Below, in pieces: positions 54,881-63,825 of a stretch of DNA of 64,000 nucleotides; position 1 is the first letter of the stretch, and each line of letters starts with the position of its first letter. The notes beneath the pieces were generated by a model. That model did no database searches and was not told where the DNA came from. It saw only the letters and a program-made list of their open reading frames with translations. Both the position numbers and the translations under genes were made by a program. The stretch comes from Tsukamurella pulmonis (lineage in GTDB: Bacteria; Actinomycetota; Actinomycetes; Mycobacteriales; Mycobacteriaceae): NCBI RefSeq assembly GCF_900103175.1, contig NZ_FNLF01000002.1, positions 3,424,136 through 3,488,135 of the forward strand. Direction: 5' to 3'.

Positions 54881-55828
54881 TCAGGCGCCGAAGAAGGGCG
54901 GGATCACGTAGCAGGGCACGGGCCGCGGATGCTGCGGATCGAGTGCGTTGAGCGCGAAGTACGCCGCACGCCGCGAGCCGGCGATCGCGAGGTGATCCGA
55001 GAAGTCCTGGCCGCACGTGTCCTGGACGACGATGTTCGTGACCTTCGTGCCGGGCGGCCCGGCGAGCTGGCCGCTCGTGTACGGCAGGACGAGCTCGTCG
55101 AACCGGGTCGAGATGTTGGTGTACTCGACGCCGCGCGCGTACGGCGTACCTCCGGCCCAGACCTTCTCCAGGAAGCGCGACCCCGGCAGCATGTCGCCCA
55201 TCGACTCGAAGACCGGGAAGTACGGGTCGGGCGCGTTGAGACCGCGCACGAACGCCGAGACGGCCCGGCCGAGATCCCCTCCGGTGCCCCGCCACAGCGG
55301 CGCGAGGGAGATGTACTTGCCGACCTTCTCGGCGCCGCCGAGGTACTTCACGAAATAGGCCGGCATGAGCGTGCCCTGCGAGTGGCCGATGAGATCGACC
55401 TTCCCCGCCCCGGTCGCCGCAAGAACGCGTTCCACCACATCGTCGAGCTGCTGCGCGCTCGCCGCGAGCGGCCGCGTGCCCCCGATCTGATTCACCGGCC
55501 ACGGCGCGCCGGGCAGGGCTCCGTAGGTGAAGGAGAACACGCAGTAACCGTTGTTCTTGAGCAGCGGGGCGTACGCACCCCAGTTGGTCTGGGAGCCGCC
55601 GCCGGTGCCGTGCACGAGCACGACAGGGTTGGGATGACGGGACGTCGGCCTGCAGGAGTAGTCGTTGGTCCCGGGCAGCGAGCCGTTCGGGTTCGTCAGC
55701 TCCGACGGTATGCCGCCGAAGAAGTTGAAGTTCTCGGGCAGCGGTGCACCGTGGGCGGGCGCGGACACCAGCAGCGCCACGGCGGCGGTGGCGACGACGG
55801 CGCGTCGCCATACGGAACGCAGGTTCAT
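54881..55828 (-). CDS. Secreted lipase-like alpha/beta hydrolase
   Basis: A 315-residue exported protein. The signal peptide is residues 1-27 (AVVATAAVALLVSAPAHG). VLVHGTGGGSQTNW forms the oxyanion hole, the nucleophile Ser is in GHSQG (about residue 147), and SDHLAIAG holds the late His. Cys58, C94 and a C-terminal pair could form disulfides. It resembles secreted triacylglycerol lipases of actinobacteria. ATG 55828 is chosen for the signal peptide. Confidence 0.87.
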   Translation of the reverse strand: MNLRSVWRRAVVATAAVALLVSAPAHGAPLPENFNFFGGIPSELTNPNGSLPGTNDYSCRPTSRHPNPVVLVHGTGGGSQTNWGAYAPLLKNNGYCVFSFTYGALPGAPWPVNQIGGTRPLAASAQQLDDVVERVLAATGAGKVDLIGHSQGTLMPAYFVKYLGGAEKVGKYISLAPLWRGTGGDLGRAVSAFVRGLNAPDPYFPVFESMGDMLPGSRFLEKVWAGGTPYARGVEYTNISTRFDELVLPYTSGQLAGPPGTKVTNIVVQDTCGQDFSDHLAIAGSRRAAYFALNALDPQHPRPVPCYVIPPFFGA

Positions 55829-56111
55829 GCTGACCGAAAGTAGCCGATCAGCGATGCCTCCGGAGACAGTTTCTAGAACTTGTTCCATCTTCTGTTCGGT
55901 CGCAGGGTCGACAGCCTCCCGTCGGCCGCCTCCCGCCTCCGCGCCGCGGCCGTCACGTTCACCGTCGTCGCCCCGACGCCGGGCCAGGCCGCGCGATCAC
56001 GAAGTTCGTTCGGAATTCAGGCCGGACCGCCGAGCACCGCCCGACGCAGCACCCGAACACGCTGACGCGCAGGTCGAGCGGTCATCGCATCGACCACGAA
56101 CTCCGACGAGA
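55829..56111. other. Intergenic region
   Basis: 283 bp between the lipase start and the TetR stop. Nothing convincing is seen: no hairpin, no short gene with ribosome site, no tRNA. It should include the lipase promoter; AAGTAGCC and TTCTAGAACTTG near 55870 are the only AT-rich bits. Confidence 0.4.
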
Positions 56112-56759
56112 TCACGACGAACAGGCCCGCGCGGACGACGCTGCGGCCGGCGCGGGCTCGATCGTCAGTACCCCGCGCACGGCGGCTTCCAGTCTGCGCC
56201 GGAGTTCATCCGTGGGCGCGCGCCGCCCGCGCAGCAGTAGGGCCGTCGGAAGTTCGACCACGCAGTCCCGTACGACTTCGACGGCGTATCGGTCGCGGCG
56301 ACCCCATAGGGCGGTTGCGAGGTCGACGAAGAGTTCAACGAGCTGCCGATCGAGATTTTGGAGCGCGGCCGAGATGTCGTCACCGATCTCACCCGACCCG
56401 AGCAGGTCACTCCTGCGCACGGACAGCAGGAACCGCCCCGCCTCAGGCGCTGCAAGAAGGAACGCCGCGGGCGCATCGGCCGCCGCAACAACAGCTTCAA
56501 CGGCGCTGTCGACGCCTCCGCGATGGAGCGCTGCGTCGACGTCATGCCGCTGCTGCTGCAAGAACCCGGTCGCCGCCCGCAGCCACACCTGCGCCATGAG
56601 ACCACTTCGCGAACCGAAGGAATGGTAGATCGCCCCGTTGGAAACCCCTGTGATTTCGGACAACGCACGCACTGTCACGACCGCTGCCCCCTCCTCGGCA
56701 GCGAGCTTCTGCGCGGCATCCATCAGCTGCTCAGGGTCGTGAACACGGGGACGGGCCAT
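56112..56759 (-). CDS. TetR-family transcriptional regulator
   Basis: A 215-residue regulator. The DNA-binding part runs from DPEQLMDAAQKLAAEEG through VRALSEITGVSNGAIYHSFGS (about residues 8-55). The C-terminal domain has no known ligand signature. The start is ATG 56759 (MARPRVHD). It is divergent from a four-gene fatty-acyl/efflux cluster, and the gap holds a perfect operator-like repeat plus two more copies of one arm, so it most likely represses both itself and the cluster. Confidence 0.9.
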   Translation of the reverse strand: MARPRVHDPEQLMDAAQKLAAEEGAAVVTVRALSEITGVSNGAIYHSFGSRSGLMAQVWLRAATGFLQQQRHDVDAALHRGGVDSAVEAVVAAADAPAAFLLAAPEAGRFLLSVRRSDLLGSGEIGDDISAALQNLDRQLVELFVDLATALWGRRDRYAVEVVRDCVVELPTALLLRGRRAPTDELRRRLEAAVRGVLTIEPAPAAASSARACSS

Positions 56760-56769
56760 GCCCACGACA

Positions 56770-56793
56770 GTAACAGAGACACCGCTCTGTTAC
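56770..56793. promoter_or_regulatory. TetR operator, perfect inverted repeat
   Basis: GTAACAGAG-N6-CTCTGTTAC is a perfect 9-bp inverted repeat 11 bp upstream of the TetR start. The right arm, CGCTCTGTTA, recurs twice in the gap, supporting it as the recognition unit. Confidence 0.7.
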
Positions 56794-56832
56794 CTCGATC
56801 ACGATCAGTGGAGGCGATTGTTTCGGAGCGCC

Positions 56833-56865
56833 CGCTCTGTTAGTTTCAGATCACTCGCTCTGTAA
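56833..56865. promoter_or_regulatory. Two further TetR half-sites
   Basis: CGCTCTGTTA at 56833-56842 and CGCTCTGTAA at 56856-56865 repeat the arm of the perfect operator, 50 and 73 bp from it, in direct orientation. They lie about 105-135 bp before the thioesterase start and probably overlap its promoter. Confidence 0.5.
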
Positions 56866-56968
56866 TGGTTCGAGCACATGTCTTGTCGAGGAATCCTCAC
56901 CACACCAATGGAATCCGTGCGTTCCGGCGGGTGATCTCGCGACGAAGACCGAGTATTTGAGAGGTGCG

Positions 56969-57430
56969 ATGGTGACAACGAAAGATCCTGGGGACATGTC
57001 GGGCTATGAGTTGCTCGAGTGGATTCGTACGAGCCGGTCGAGTGACTTCCCCTCCATCGGCGGGCTCCTCGGAATGGACATCGTCAACGTCCACGAGGGC
57101 TCGGTGACCTTCACGCTGTCGACTCGCGCGGACTTCGCGAATCCGCTCGGCACCGTTCACGGTGGAATCGCCGCGACGATGCTCGATTCCGCGATGAGCT
57201 GCGCCGTGCACAGCACTCTCCCGCCCGGCGTCGGATACACGACGCTCGAACTGAAGGTGAATTACATCCGCTCGGCATCGACCGACGGCCGGCGACTGAC
57301 TGCGCAGGGGCACGTGGTGCACACCGGCCGGAGTACGGCCACGGCCGAGGGACGCGTCGTCGACGAGAACGACCGCCTCATCGCGCACGCCACGACCACC
57401 TGCCTGATCCTGCGCCCTTCGGCCGCCTAG
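56969..57430 (+). CDS. PaaI-type hotdog-fold acyl-CoA thioesterase
   Basis: A 153-residue hotdog protein. NPLGTVHGGIAATMLDSAM (about residues 64-82) is the PaaI/YbgC family signature, with HGG and the catalytic Asp. YTTLELKVNYIRSA follows. It hydrolyses acyl-CoA or aryl-CoA thioesters. ATG 56969 has GAGAGGT upstream and is preferred over a TTG at 56957. It is the first gene of the TetR-controlled cluster. Confidence 0.9.
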   Translation: MVTTKDPGDMSGYELLEWIRTSRSSDFPSIGGLLGMDIVNVHEGSVTFTLSTRADFANPLGTVHGGIAATMLDSAMSCAVHSTLPPGVGYTTLELKVNYIRSASTDGRRLTAQGHVVHTGRSTATAEGRVVDENDRLIAHATTTCLILRPSAA

Positions 57431-57485
57431 CCGGAGCGGCAACGCACGTCCCGCAGCCACACCCCCGTACTGAAATGAGACAACC

Positions 57486-58133
57486 GTGAGCATCACCGTC
57501 GAAACCCGCAACGACATCGCCGTCGTCGACCTAGGCACCGACGAGAATCGCTTCTCACCCACGTGGCTCGATTCGATCAACGCCGAACTCGACACCATCG
57601 AACACAACGCCAAGGCCCTCGTCACCACGGGCACCGGCAAGTTCTACTCCAACGGTCTCGATCTCGATTGGCTCGTCGCCAACGGTGATCAGGCGGAGGC
57701 CTACGTCGCTCGCGTTCACGCGCTCTTCGCCCGCATCCTCACCTTCCCCCTCCCCACCGCAGCTGCGATCAACGGCCACACCTTCGGCGCGGGAGCGATG
57801 CTGGCGATCGCGCACGACTACCGCATCATGCGCGACGACCGCGGCTACTTCTGTTTCCCCGAAGTCGATATCAACATCCCGTTCACCCCCGGCATGGCGG
57901 CGCTCATCCAGTCCAAGCTCGGACCTCAGGCCGCGGTGACCTCGATGACGACCGGACGGCGTTACGGCGGCCCGGATGCCGTGGCGGCCGGTATCGCCGA
58001 CGCCACCGCGCCCGATTCCGAGGTCGTCGCGACGACCGTGGACCGCTTGACGCCGCTCACGGGGAAGAACCCCGCGACGCTGGGCGCGATCAAGAACACG
58101 ATGTACGCCGCTGTCATCGCCGAGCTGACCTAG
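57486..58133 (+). CDS. Enoyl-CoA hydratase/isomerase (crotonase) family protein
   Basis: A 215-residue, short crotonase. The oxyanion-hole pieces are SNGLDLDWLVANG (about residue 54) and GHTFGAGAMLAIAHDYRIM (about 97). FPEVDINIPFTPGMAALI resembles delta(3)-delta(2)-enoyl-CoA isomerases rather than hydratases. The usual helical C-terminus is truncated, ending at AELT, about 40 residues shorter than most. The start is GTG 57486. Confidence 0.88.
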   Translation: MSITVETRNDIAVVDLGTDENRFSPTWLDSINAELDTIEHNAKALVTTGTGKFYSNGLDLDWLVANGDQAEAYVARVHALFARILTFPLPTAAAINGHTFGAGAMLAIAHDYRIMRDDRGYFCFPEVDINIPFTPGMAALIQSKLGPQAAVTSMTTGRRYGGPDAVAAGIADATAPDSEVVATTVDRLTPLTGKNPATLGAIKNTMYAAVIAELT

Positions 58134-58168
58134 CGCGATACCGGCTCGTACCGACGCGACGAAGGAGC

Positions 58169-58675
58169 ATGATCACGTTGAGTTCAACCGCCAATGCCGT
58201 TGACATGGGCACCAACCTGAAGATCTGGAACGCACTCCAGAGGATCCCGTTCGGCAGCTGGGTATTCAGTCGGGCCGTCTGCTTCAAGGCCCCCTACTTC
58301 GGCAGCGTGCACCCACACATTGTCGAGCTGCGCCCGGGTCTGTGCCGCGTCACAGCCCCGAACCGCCGCAGCGTGCACAACCACCTGGGGACCTTCCACG
58401 CCATCGCTTCCTGCAACATGGCCGAACTCGCCGGCGGCATGATGACCGATGCGACGATTCCCGGGACACACCGATGGATCCCCGTCGGAATGACCGTCGA
58501 ATACCACGCGAAGGCCACCACGGCGGTGACGGCGGTCGCCAGGTTGGATCCGCTGCCGGAGTTCACGGATGAGCCCACGGCGCTCACCGTTCCCGTCGAC
58601 GTCATGGACGGCGACGGCATCGTGTTCGTCACCGCCGCCATCACCATGCACGTCTCGAAGAAGCCGCTCACATGA
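58169..58675 (+). CDS. DUF4442 hotdog-fold protein
   Basis: A 168-residue hotdog-type protein of the DUF4442 (YiiD-like) group. NRRSVHNHLGTFHAIASCNMAELAGG contains the NH-x-G-T-x-H-A signature, here over two stretches from residue about 68. WIPVGMTVEYHAKA is the central strand. It may bind or hydrolyse acyl thioesters. ATG 58169 follows GAAGGAG closely. It sits between the crotonase and the exporter in the same orientation. Confidence 0.82.
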   Translation: MITLSSTANAVDMGTNLKIWNALQRIPFGSWVFSRAVCFKAPYFGSVHPHIVELRPGLCRVTAPNRRSVHNHLGTFHAIASCNMAELAGGMMTDATIPGTHRWIPVGMTVEYHAKATTAVTAVARLDPLPEFTDEPTALTVPVDVMDGDGIVFVTAAITMHVSKKPLT

Positions 58676-58718
58676 CGGGCGGCAGGCCATCGCACTCGTG
58701 CGCCCTCATGACAAGGAA

Positions 58719-60136
58719 ATGACCGTGGCTCGTGACCTGACTCCGGCGACGGCGGCATCGGTTGCCGGTACGGCGCCGCCGCGGCGAGGACTCGCCCTGA
58801 CCCTGCTGTCCGCCGCGGCATTCCTCGCCGCACTCGACCTGTTCATCGTCAACGTCGCTTTCCACGACATCGAGCAGAGCTTCCCGGACAGCTCTCTGGA
58901 CGACCTGTCGTGGGTCCTCAACGCCTACACGATCATCTACGCGGCGCTCCTGGTCCCGCTCGGACGATGGGCCGATCAGCGAAGTCGCAAATTCGGATTC
59001 ATCGTGGGACTGGCGATATTCACTCTCGCCAGCGCCGCGTGCGCTGTTGCCCCGTCGCTGGGGTTCCTCATCGCAGCCCGCGTCGTGCAGGCCGTCGGCG
59101 CCGCCGCGCTCACCCCCACGAGCCTCGGTTTGATCGTTCAGATCTTCGACGGTGAGGACCGAGCGAAAGCGGTCCGCATCTGGGCCGCCGCGGGCGGAAT
59201 CGCTGCCGCCGCGGGGCCGGTAGTCGGCGGATTCCTGGTCGCATCCTCGTGGCGATGGGTGTTCCTCATCAACATTCCGGTCGGCGCAATCGTGCTCGTC
59301 CTCGCCGTTCTCGCAATCCCTGATGGCAAAGACCCGAACGACGCCCGCACACCGCATCCCGTGGGCGCGGTATGGCTGACGATCGCCATCGGCGCTCTCG
59401 CCTACGCACTTGTCCGAGGCAACACCTGGGGGTGGACGAGCATCACGACGATCACGGTGTTCGCGGTGGCCGCGGCAGGCCCGCCCTCACCGCCCAGCAC
59501 ATCACCCGGAGCACGCGGCCGCTGTTCGAACCCGGCATGCTGGCGGTTCCGAGCTTCCGGTGGAACACCCTCGCCGTGATCGGGTTCGGATCCGCGTTCG
59601 CCGGAGCCCTCCTCACCGGAGTCCTCTGGGCACAGACGGTCTGGGACTACACGCCGATCCAGACCGGCCTCGCCGTCGCACCCGGGCCGCTCATGGTCCC
59701 CCTCTTCGCGGGCATCGCATCGCGGTTGGCCACGCGAATCCCCGCAGCGGTGACGGTCATCGTCGGATGCCTCGCGTTCGCACTGGGTTGCGTCCTTCTC
59801 ATCGTTTCCCTCAGCGTCGACGGCGCCTACGCGGCCGAGCTCCTCCCCGGCTTAGCGATCATCGGAGCCGGAACCGGCCTGGCACTGCCAGAACTCCTTG
59901 CCGGCGCCACCGCTGATCTCCCTCCCGAACGCAGCACCACCGGTTCCGCAATCGTCAACACGGCACGCCAGATCGGGGCCGTCATCGGTGTCAGCCTGGT
60001 CATCGCAGCCCTCACCGGTCTGGGGACGACGAGCGACCCGACGATCAACTTCCGCCACGCCTGGTGGACCTGCGTAGTGGCTGCAGGAGTCGGCGCGATC
60101 ATCGCGGCCTTCGGCATGCCACGACGGCGGCGATGA
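58719..60136 (+). pseudogene. DHA2-family (EmrB/QacA-like) MFS exporter, frameshifted
   Basis: The first part (58719 to about 59480) encodes a typical 14-helix exporter N-half: LDLFIVNVAFHDIE, LSWVLNAYTIIYAALLVPLGRWADQRSRK (motif A, split) and a motif-C-like GGIAAAAGPVVGGFL. At about 59478-59485 this frame turns into low-complexity Pro/Ser sequence and stops at 59579. The family reading continues in another frame as RPALTAQHITRSTRPLF through PERSTTGSAIVNTARQIGAVIG to 60136. The span is 1418 bp, not a multiple of three. One missing base, a real mutation or a sequencing error, explains this. GTG 58725 is an alternative start. Confidence 0.85.
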
Positions 60137-60299
60137 ACGGGCAGCGAATGCCCCGGGGTGACACGGGAGACAGTCGGGCACACCCCCACGGATGACGATG
60201 GGTGCACCTCCGGCCCGAGAGTGCGGGCATCGCTGCACCTGAGCGTCGTGTCACGACGTGCCCACGAAGCCTGATTCCGCCGATCCGACGCAAACAAAG

Positions 60300-60331
60300 A
60301 GCCTCCCACCTGCGCGAGCAGGTGGGAGGCT
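60300..60331 (-). terminator. Terminator of ssrA
   Basis: AGCCTCCCACCTGC-GCGA-GCAGGTGGGAGGCT is a perfect 14-bp stem 4 bp beyond the tmRNA 3' end, followed on the minus strand by CTTTGTTTG. It is a strong intrinsic terminator. Confidence 0.9.
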
Positions 60332-60335
60332 TCTG

Positions 60336-60704
60336 TGGAGCCGCCGGGAATTGAACCCGGGTCCTCCGTCATTTCTACGGGGCTTCTCCGTGCGCAGTCC
60401 GCTGTGCCTCTACTCGGATCTCCCGGTCTCACGGACGAGCCGGGATGACGATCCCAGTCGCTGTTTGATGTCCCCCGCGATACCGCGACCGCACCGCGGG
60501 GTGAATCCCTCTAGCTGATGCCAGTACCCGGGCCGAGGGCGAACCCGGACTGACAGACTCGCCTGGCTGCTTAGGCAGCGAGAGCGAAGTCGCGCTGATT
60601 GGAATCGGCGCTTATAGGGTTGCTGCGACGCTTACGGTGGTCTCCAGCCTGCACCGGCACGCTTCCCCCGCGTCAACAAACGAAGTCGAAACCGATCGGC
60701 CCCT
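60336..60704 (-). ncRNA. ssrA: Transfer-messenger RNA
   Basis: A 369-base tmRNA. The 5' end GGGGCCG pairs with CGGCTCC before the encoded CCA, and the T-arm CGGG-TTCAATT-CCCG and GGTTTCGACTTCG are intact. The tag-reading frame on the minus strand (60571-60609) is resume codon GCC followed by GAT TCC AAT CAG CGC GAC TTC GCT CTC GCT GCC TAA, split here by codon. It encodes ADSNQRDFALAA, a mycobacterial-type tag. It rescues stalled ribosomes together with SmpB, encoded 300 bp upstream. Confidence 0.97.
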
Positions 60705-60790
60705 CATCGTCCGCCTCAGCGGAAGCCCACCCCTTGCGGAGTGGAAGTTCCATACTACCGCACCGACATCGGCGACTGTCCAGTCGATTA

Positions 60791-60910
60791 TCAGACGGTG
60801 CGCACGCGCACGCCGGCGGCGGAGGCGTTCATGTTCAACAGCACGGTGAGCAGCACCGCGCCCACACGATGCACCAGCGAAACGACCTTGGCCTTGTTCT
60901 CGACGCTCAT
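60791..60910 (-). CDS. Possible 39-residue membrane peptide between smpB and ssrA
   Basis: A 39-residue reading frame starting at ATG 60910, with GAGGAG about eight bases upstream. The sequence starts MSVENKAKVVSLVHRVG, then a hydrophobic AVLLTVLLNMN stretch, then a basic C-terminus. It is too short to judge by codon bias. It would be the third gene of the ftsX-smpB-ssrA row. It could be a chance frame. Confidence 0.4.
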   Translation of the reverse strand: MSVENKAKVVSLVHRVGAVLLTVLLNMNASAAGVRVRTV

Positions 60911-61021
60911 GGATCCGCTCCTCACTTGAGTCCCACGAGTCACATCAGTAACTCGTACCTCTAGTGAACGCCCAGCGGGGACCGTTCTCAACGCGCCACG
61001 CCGGGCACCGTCGGAAAGGCG

Positions 61022-61501
61022 TCAGCCGCGCATGCCCTTGACCCGCCGGCCCAGCTCACGGACCAGCTCGCGCTCGGCGGTGCGCCGGGCGATGTCCTGG
61101 CGCTTGTCGTAGTCCTGCTTGCCCTTGGCGAGGGCGAGCTCGACCTTCACGCGGCCCTCGTTGAAGTACATCGACAGGGGCACCAGCGTCTGGTTGCCCT
61201 CGCGGATCTTGCCGGTGAGCGAATCGATCTCGCGGCGGTGCATGAGCAGCTTGCGGGTGCGGCGCGGCGTGTGGTTGGTCCACGAGCCGTTGCCGTACTC
61301 GGGGATGTGCAGGCCGCGCAGCCAGACTTCGCCGTCGTCGATGGTCGCGTACGCGTCCACCAGCGACGCCTTGCCCTCGCGCAGCGCCTTCACCTCGGTG
61401 CCGACCAGCACCACACCGGCCTCGAAGGTATCGAGGATGGCGTAGTTGTGGCGCGCCTTGCGGTTGCTCGCGATCACCGAGCGCCCCTTCTCCTTCGCCA
61501 T
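61022..61501 (-). CDS. smpB: SsrA-binding protein SmpB
   Basis: A 159-residue protein that carries tmRNA to stalled ribosomes. [32 protein letters not shown] and ARRTAERE with the basic tail RRVKGMRG are classic SmpB features, the first split across the OB-fold. I chose ATG 61501 (MAKEKGR); ATG 61510 is in frame with GGAAGGG immediately before it. ssrA lies downstream on the same strand, as in mycobacteria. Confidence 0.96.
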   Translation of the reverse strand: MAKEKGRSVIASNRKARHNYAILDTFEAGVVLVGTEVKALREGKASLVDAYATIDDGEVWLRGLHIPEYGNGSWTNHTPRRTRKLLMHRREIDSLTGKIREGNQTLVPLSMYFNEGRVKVELALAKGKQDYDKRQDIARRTAERELVRELGRRVKGMRG

Positions 61502-61608
61502 CGTCCCCATCCCTTCCGTACGTCGTGACCGAGTGCCGGTCACGCTGGACAACCACTCCATCGTACGGGGATGCGACGGTGCGCGGAAAGCGACTTATCG
61601 CCGCGGGG

Positions 61609-62514
61609 TCACTCGCGCACGTAGAAGCGCAGCGTCACGTACGCGGTGATCGCGGCGAAGCCCGCGCCGACGAGGACGAGCCACGGGGAGACCAGCAGGA
61701 CGTCGGTGTTGGTGATCCGCGCCAGGATGTTCACGCCGTAGAGCTCGCGCAGGGCCCGATCGAAGAACAGGCTCTTACCTGCGAACAGCCCGGCGATCGC
61801 GAGCACCGCACCGATCACGGCACCGATCACGGCCTCCAGCAGGAAGGGGAGCTGCGTGTACCAGCGCGACGCACCCACGAGTCGCATGATCGAGACCTCG
61901 GTGCGCCGCGTGTACGCGGCCACCTGCACCATGTTCGCGATCAGTAGAACGGCGGCGACGGCCTGGATCAGGGCCACGAAGAAGGCGGCGTTGCGTGCAC
62001 CGCCCAGCACGGAGAACACCCGTTCGACCAGCTCACGCTGATCCTGCACCCCGGCCACGCCGGGCTGCCCCTGCACGGCGTCGATGACCGCGGAGAACTT
62101 CTGCTCGTCGCCGACACGCACCTTGAACGACGCGGGCAGCACACCGGGGCGCACCAGCTCCGCCAGCTCGGGCTGCCCGGCGAAGGTCTTGGTCTTGGCG
62201 GTCTCGAGCGCCTTGTCCTGCGAGATGTAATCGATCGAATCGACGCCCGGCTGCGCCTTGATCTTCGACTCGATGGCCTGGCACACCGACTTCTGGCAGT
62301 CGGGGTCGTCAGCGGCGACCTTGTCGTCGACGAACACCTGGATCTCGACGCGCTGCAGGAAGATGTCCTGGCTCTTGTCCGCCATCCGCACCACGAGCAG
62401 ACCACCGCCGAACAGGCCGAGAGAGATCGCGGTGGTGAGGATCATGGCGATCGTCATGCTCACGTTCCGGCGCAGGCCGGTGAGGACCTCGCTGGTGATG
62501 AAACTGGCTCGCAC
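61609..62514 (-). CDS. ftsX: Cell-division ABC transporter permease FtsX
   Basis: A 301-residue four-helix permease. The first helix is at about 18-43. The extracellular domain (about 44-165) contains [11 protein letters not shown] and Cys residues [10 protein letters not shown]. The last three helices include [14 protein letters not shown], the coupling segment. FtsX with FtsE controls peptidoglycan hydrolases at the division septum, for example RipC in mycobacteria. It is 51 bp behind ftsE. Confidence 0.96.
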   Translation of the reverse strand: MRASFITSEVLTGLRRNVSMTIAMILTTAISLGLFGGGLLVVRMADKSQDIFLQRVEIQVFVDDKVAADDPDCQKSVCQAIESKIKAQPGVDSIDYISQDKALETAKTKTFAGQPELAELVRPGVLPASFKVRVGDEQKFSAVIDAVQGQPGVAGVQDQRELVERVFSVLGGARNAAFFVALIQAVAAVLLIANMVQVAAYTRRTEVSIMRLVGASRWYTQLPFLLEAVIGAVIGAVLAIAGLFAGKSLFFDRALRELYGVNILARITNTDVLLVSPWLVLVGAGFAAITAYVTLRFYVRE

Positions 62515-62565
62515 TGGGAATTCAGTCCTTCGGTTCGTCGTCGGCGGCGGGGGCGGCGGGCACCG

Positions 62566-63255
62566 TCAGCGGCCCAGCCCGTACACGCCGGTGGCGTCGT
62601 CGCGCACCATCTCGCCCATGCGGAACTCGATGACGCGGCGGCGCATCGAGTCGACGATGTGGCGGTCGTGCGTGGCCATCACCACGGTGGTGCCGGCCCG
62701 GTTGATGCGGTCGAGCACGTCCACGATCTCGGCGGAGGTGTCGGGGTCGAGGTTGCCGGTGGGCTCGTCGGCGAGCAGCAGCAGCGGCCGGTTGGCGATG
62801 GCGCGGGCGATGGCCACGCGCTGCTTCTCACCGCCGGACAGCTCGCTCGGCATACGGTTCGCCTTGCCCCCCAGGCCCACGTAGTCGAGCACCTGCGGCA
62901 CCGTGCGGTCGATGACGTTGCGCGGCTTGCCGATGACCTCGAGCGCGAAGGCCACGTTCTCGGCCACCGTCTTCTGTTGCAGCAGGCGGAAGTCCTGGAA
63001 GACGCAGCCCAGCGACTGCCGCAGCTGCGGCACGCGACGGCCGGAGAGCTTGTTGACGTGGTAGTCGCCCACGTAGACGTCACCGCTCGTCGGCTTGTCC
63101 TCCTTGAGCAGGAGCCGGAAGAACGTCGACTTCCCGGAACCCGAGGGCCCGATCAGGAAGGCGAACTCCCCCTTGCCGATCTCGAGCGACAGGTCGTGGA
63201 GCGCCGGCCGGGCCGACGCCTTGTACATCATCGTGACGTTCTGGAGCGTGATCAC
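62566..63255 (-). CDS. ftsE: Cell-division ATP-binding protein FtsE
   Basis: A 229-residue ABC ATPase. Walker [10 protein letters not shown], FtsE-typical [19 protein letters not shown], signature LSGGEKQRV, Walker [13 protein letters not shown], and ATHD are all present. It drives FtsX and thereby septal hydrolases. It lies 27 bp downstream of a small membrane protein, likely the same operon. Confidence 0.97.
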   Translation of the reverse strand: MITLQNVTMMYKASARPALHDLSLEIGKGEFAFLIGPSGSGKSTFFRLLLKEDKPTSGDVYVGDYHVNKLSGRRVPQLRQSLGCVFQDFRLLQQKTVAENVAFALEVIGKPRNVIDRTVPQVLDYVGLGGKANRMPSELSGGEKQRVAIARAIANRPLLLLADEPTGNLDPDTSAEIVDVLDRINRAGTTVVMATHDRHIVDSMRRRVIEFRMGEMVRDDATGVYGLGR

Positions 63256-63282
63256 GAGCGCCCAGTCTACTGACGTCCCGGA

Positions 63283-63825
63283 CTACCCCGGCGGAACCGT
63301 GGTCGTCGGTGCGCCGCCCGTGCTCGGCGGGGCGCCGACCGCGCCGCTCGGGACCGGCACCGTCACCCCGCCGGGCAGGACGATCCCGCCCTGCCCGGAC
63401 GTCGTCGTCGCGTCGCTGGAGCCGGACGCCCCCGGCTCGCCGGAGGTTCCCGGCACCGTCGACGACGGTGCGCCCGACCGACTCGGATCGCCACTGGGGC
63501 GGCCCGTGCTCGACGGTGCCCGCGACGGCGTGGTGCTCACCGGCAGCTCGGAGGTGGGCGCGACCGGGGGTGGCGCGGTGGAGGTCGCGGCGGGCGGCTG
63601 TCCCGTGCGGCGCTGCTCCTCCGGAACGAACTGCGCGTACAGGTCGAGGTACCACCACAGCAGCCCGACGAACAGCAGCACCAGGACGACGGTGCTCGTG
63701 CGGGCCCGGGTGTGCGGGATCGTCTTGGGGATGCGCTCCCACGCCGCGGGGAGCGGGCGGGTGGGCTCCGAGGCGGCGCCGGCCGGCTCGTCGCCGCCCT
63801 CGGGCGGCTTCGACAGATCGCTCAC
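63283..63825 (-). CDS. Pro/Ser/Thr-rich single-pass membrane protein
   Basis: A 180-residue protein with one helix (about residues 44-62, STVVLVLLFVGLLWWYLDLY), a short cytoplasmic N-terminus and an extracellular disordered tail rich in Pro, Ser, Thr and Gly. It occupies the place of a Pro-rich membrane gene upstream of ftsE in mycobacteria as I recall. The start is GTG 63825, overlapping the stop of the next upstream gene. A role with FtsEX is only suggested by position. Confidence 0.7.
   Translation of the reverse strand: MSDLSKPPEGGDEPAGAASEPTRPLPAAWERIPKTIPHTRARTSTVVLVLLFVGLLWWYLDLYAQFVPEEQRRTGQPPAATSTAPPPVAPTSELPVSTTPSRAPSSTGRPSGDPSRSGAPSSTVPGTSGEPGASGSSDATTTSGQGGIVLPGGVTVPVPSGAVGAPPSTGGAPTTTVPPG

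Noticed and set aside
60137-60299. A possible short gene between the exporter and the ssrA terminator
   Set aside because: The frames here are shadows with no ribosome site. The stretch is 163 bp of ordinary spacer.
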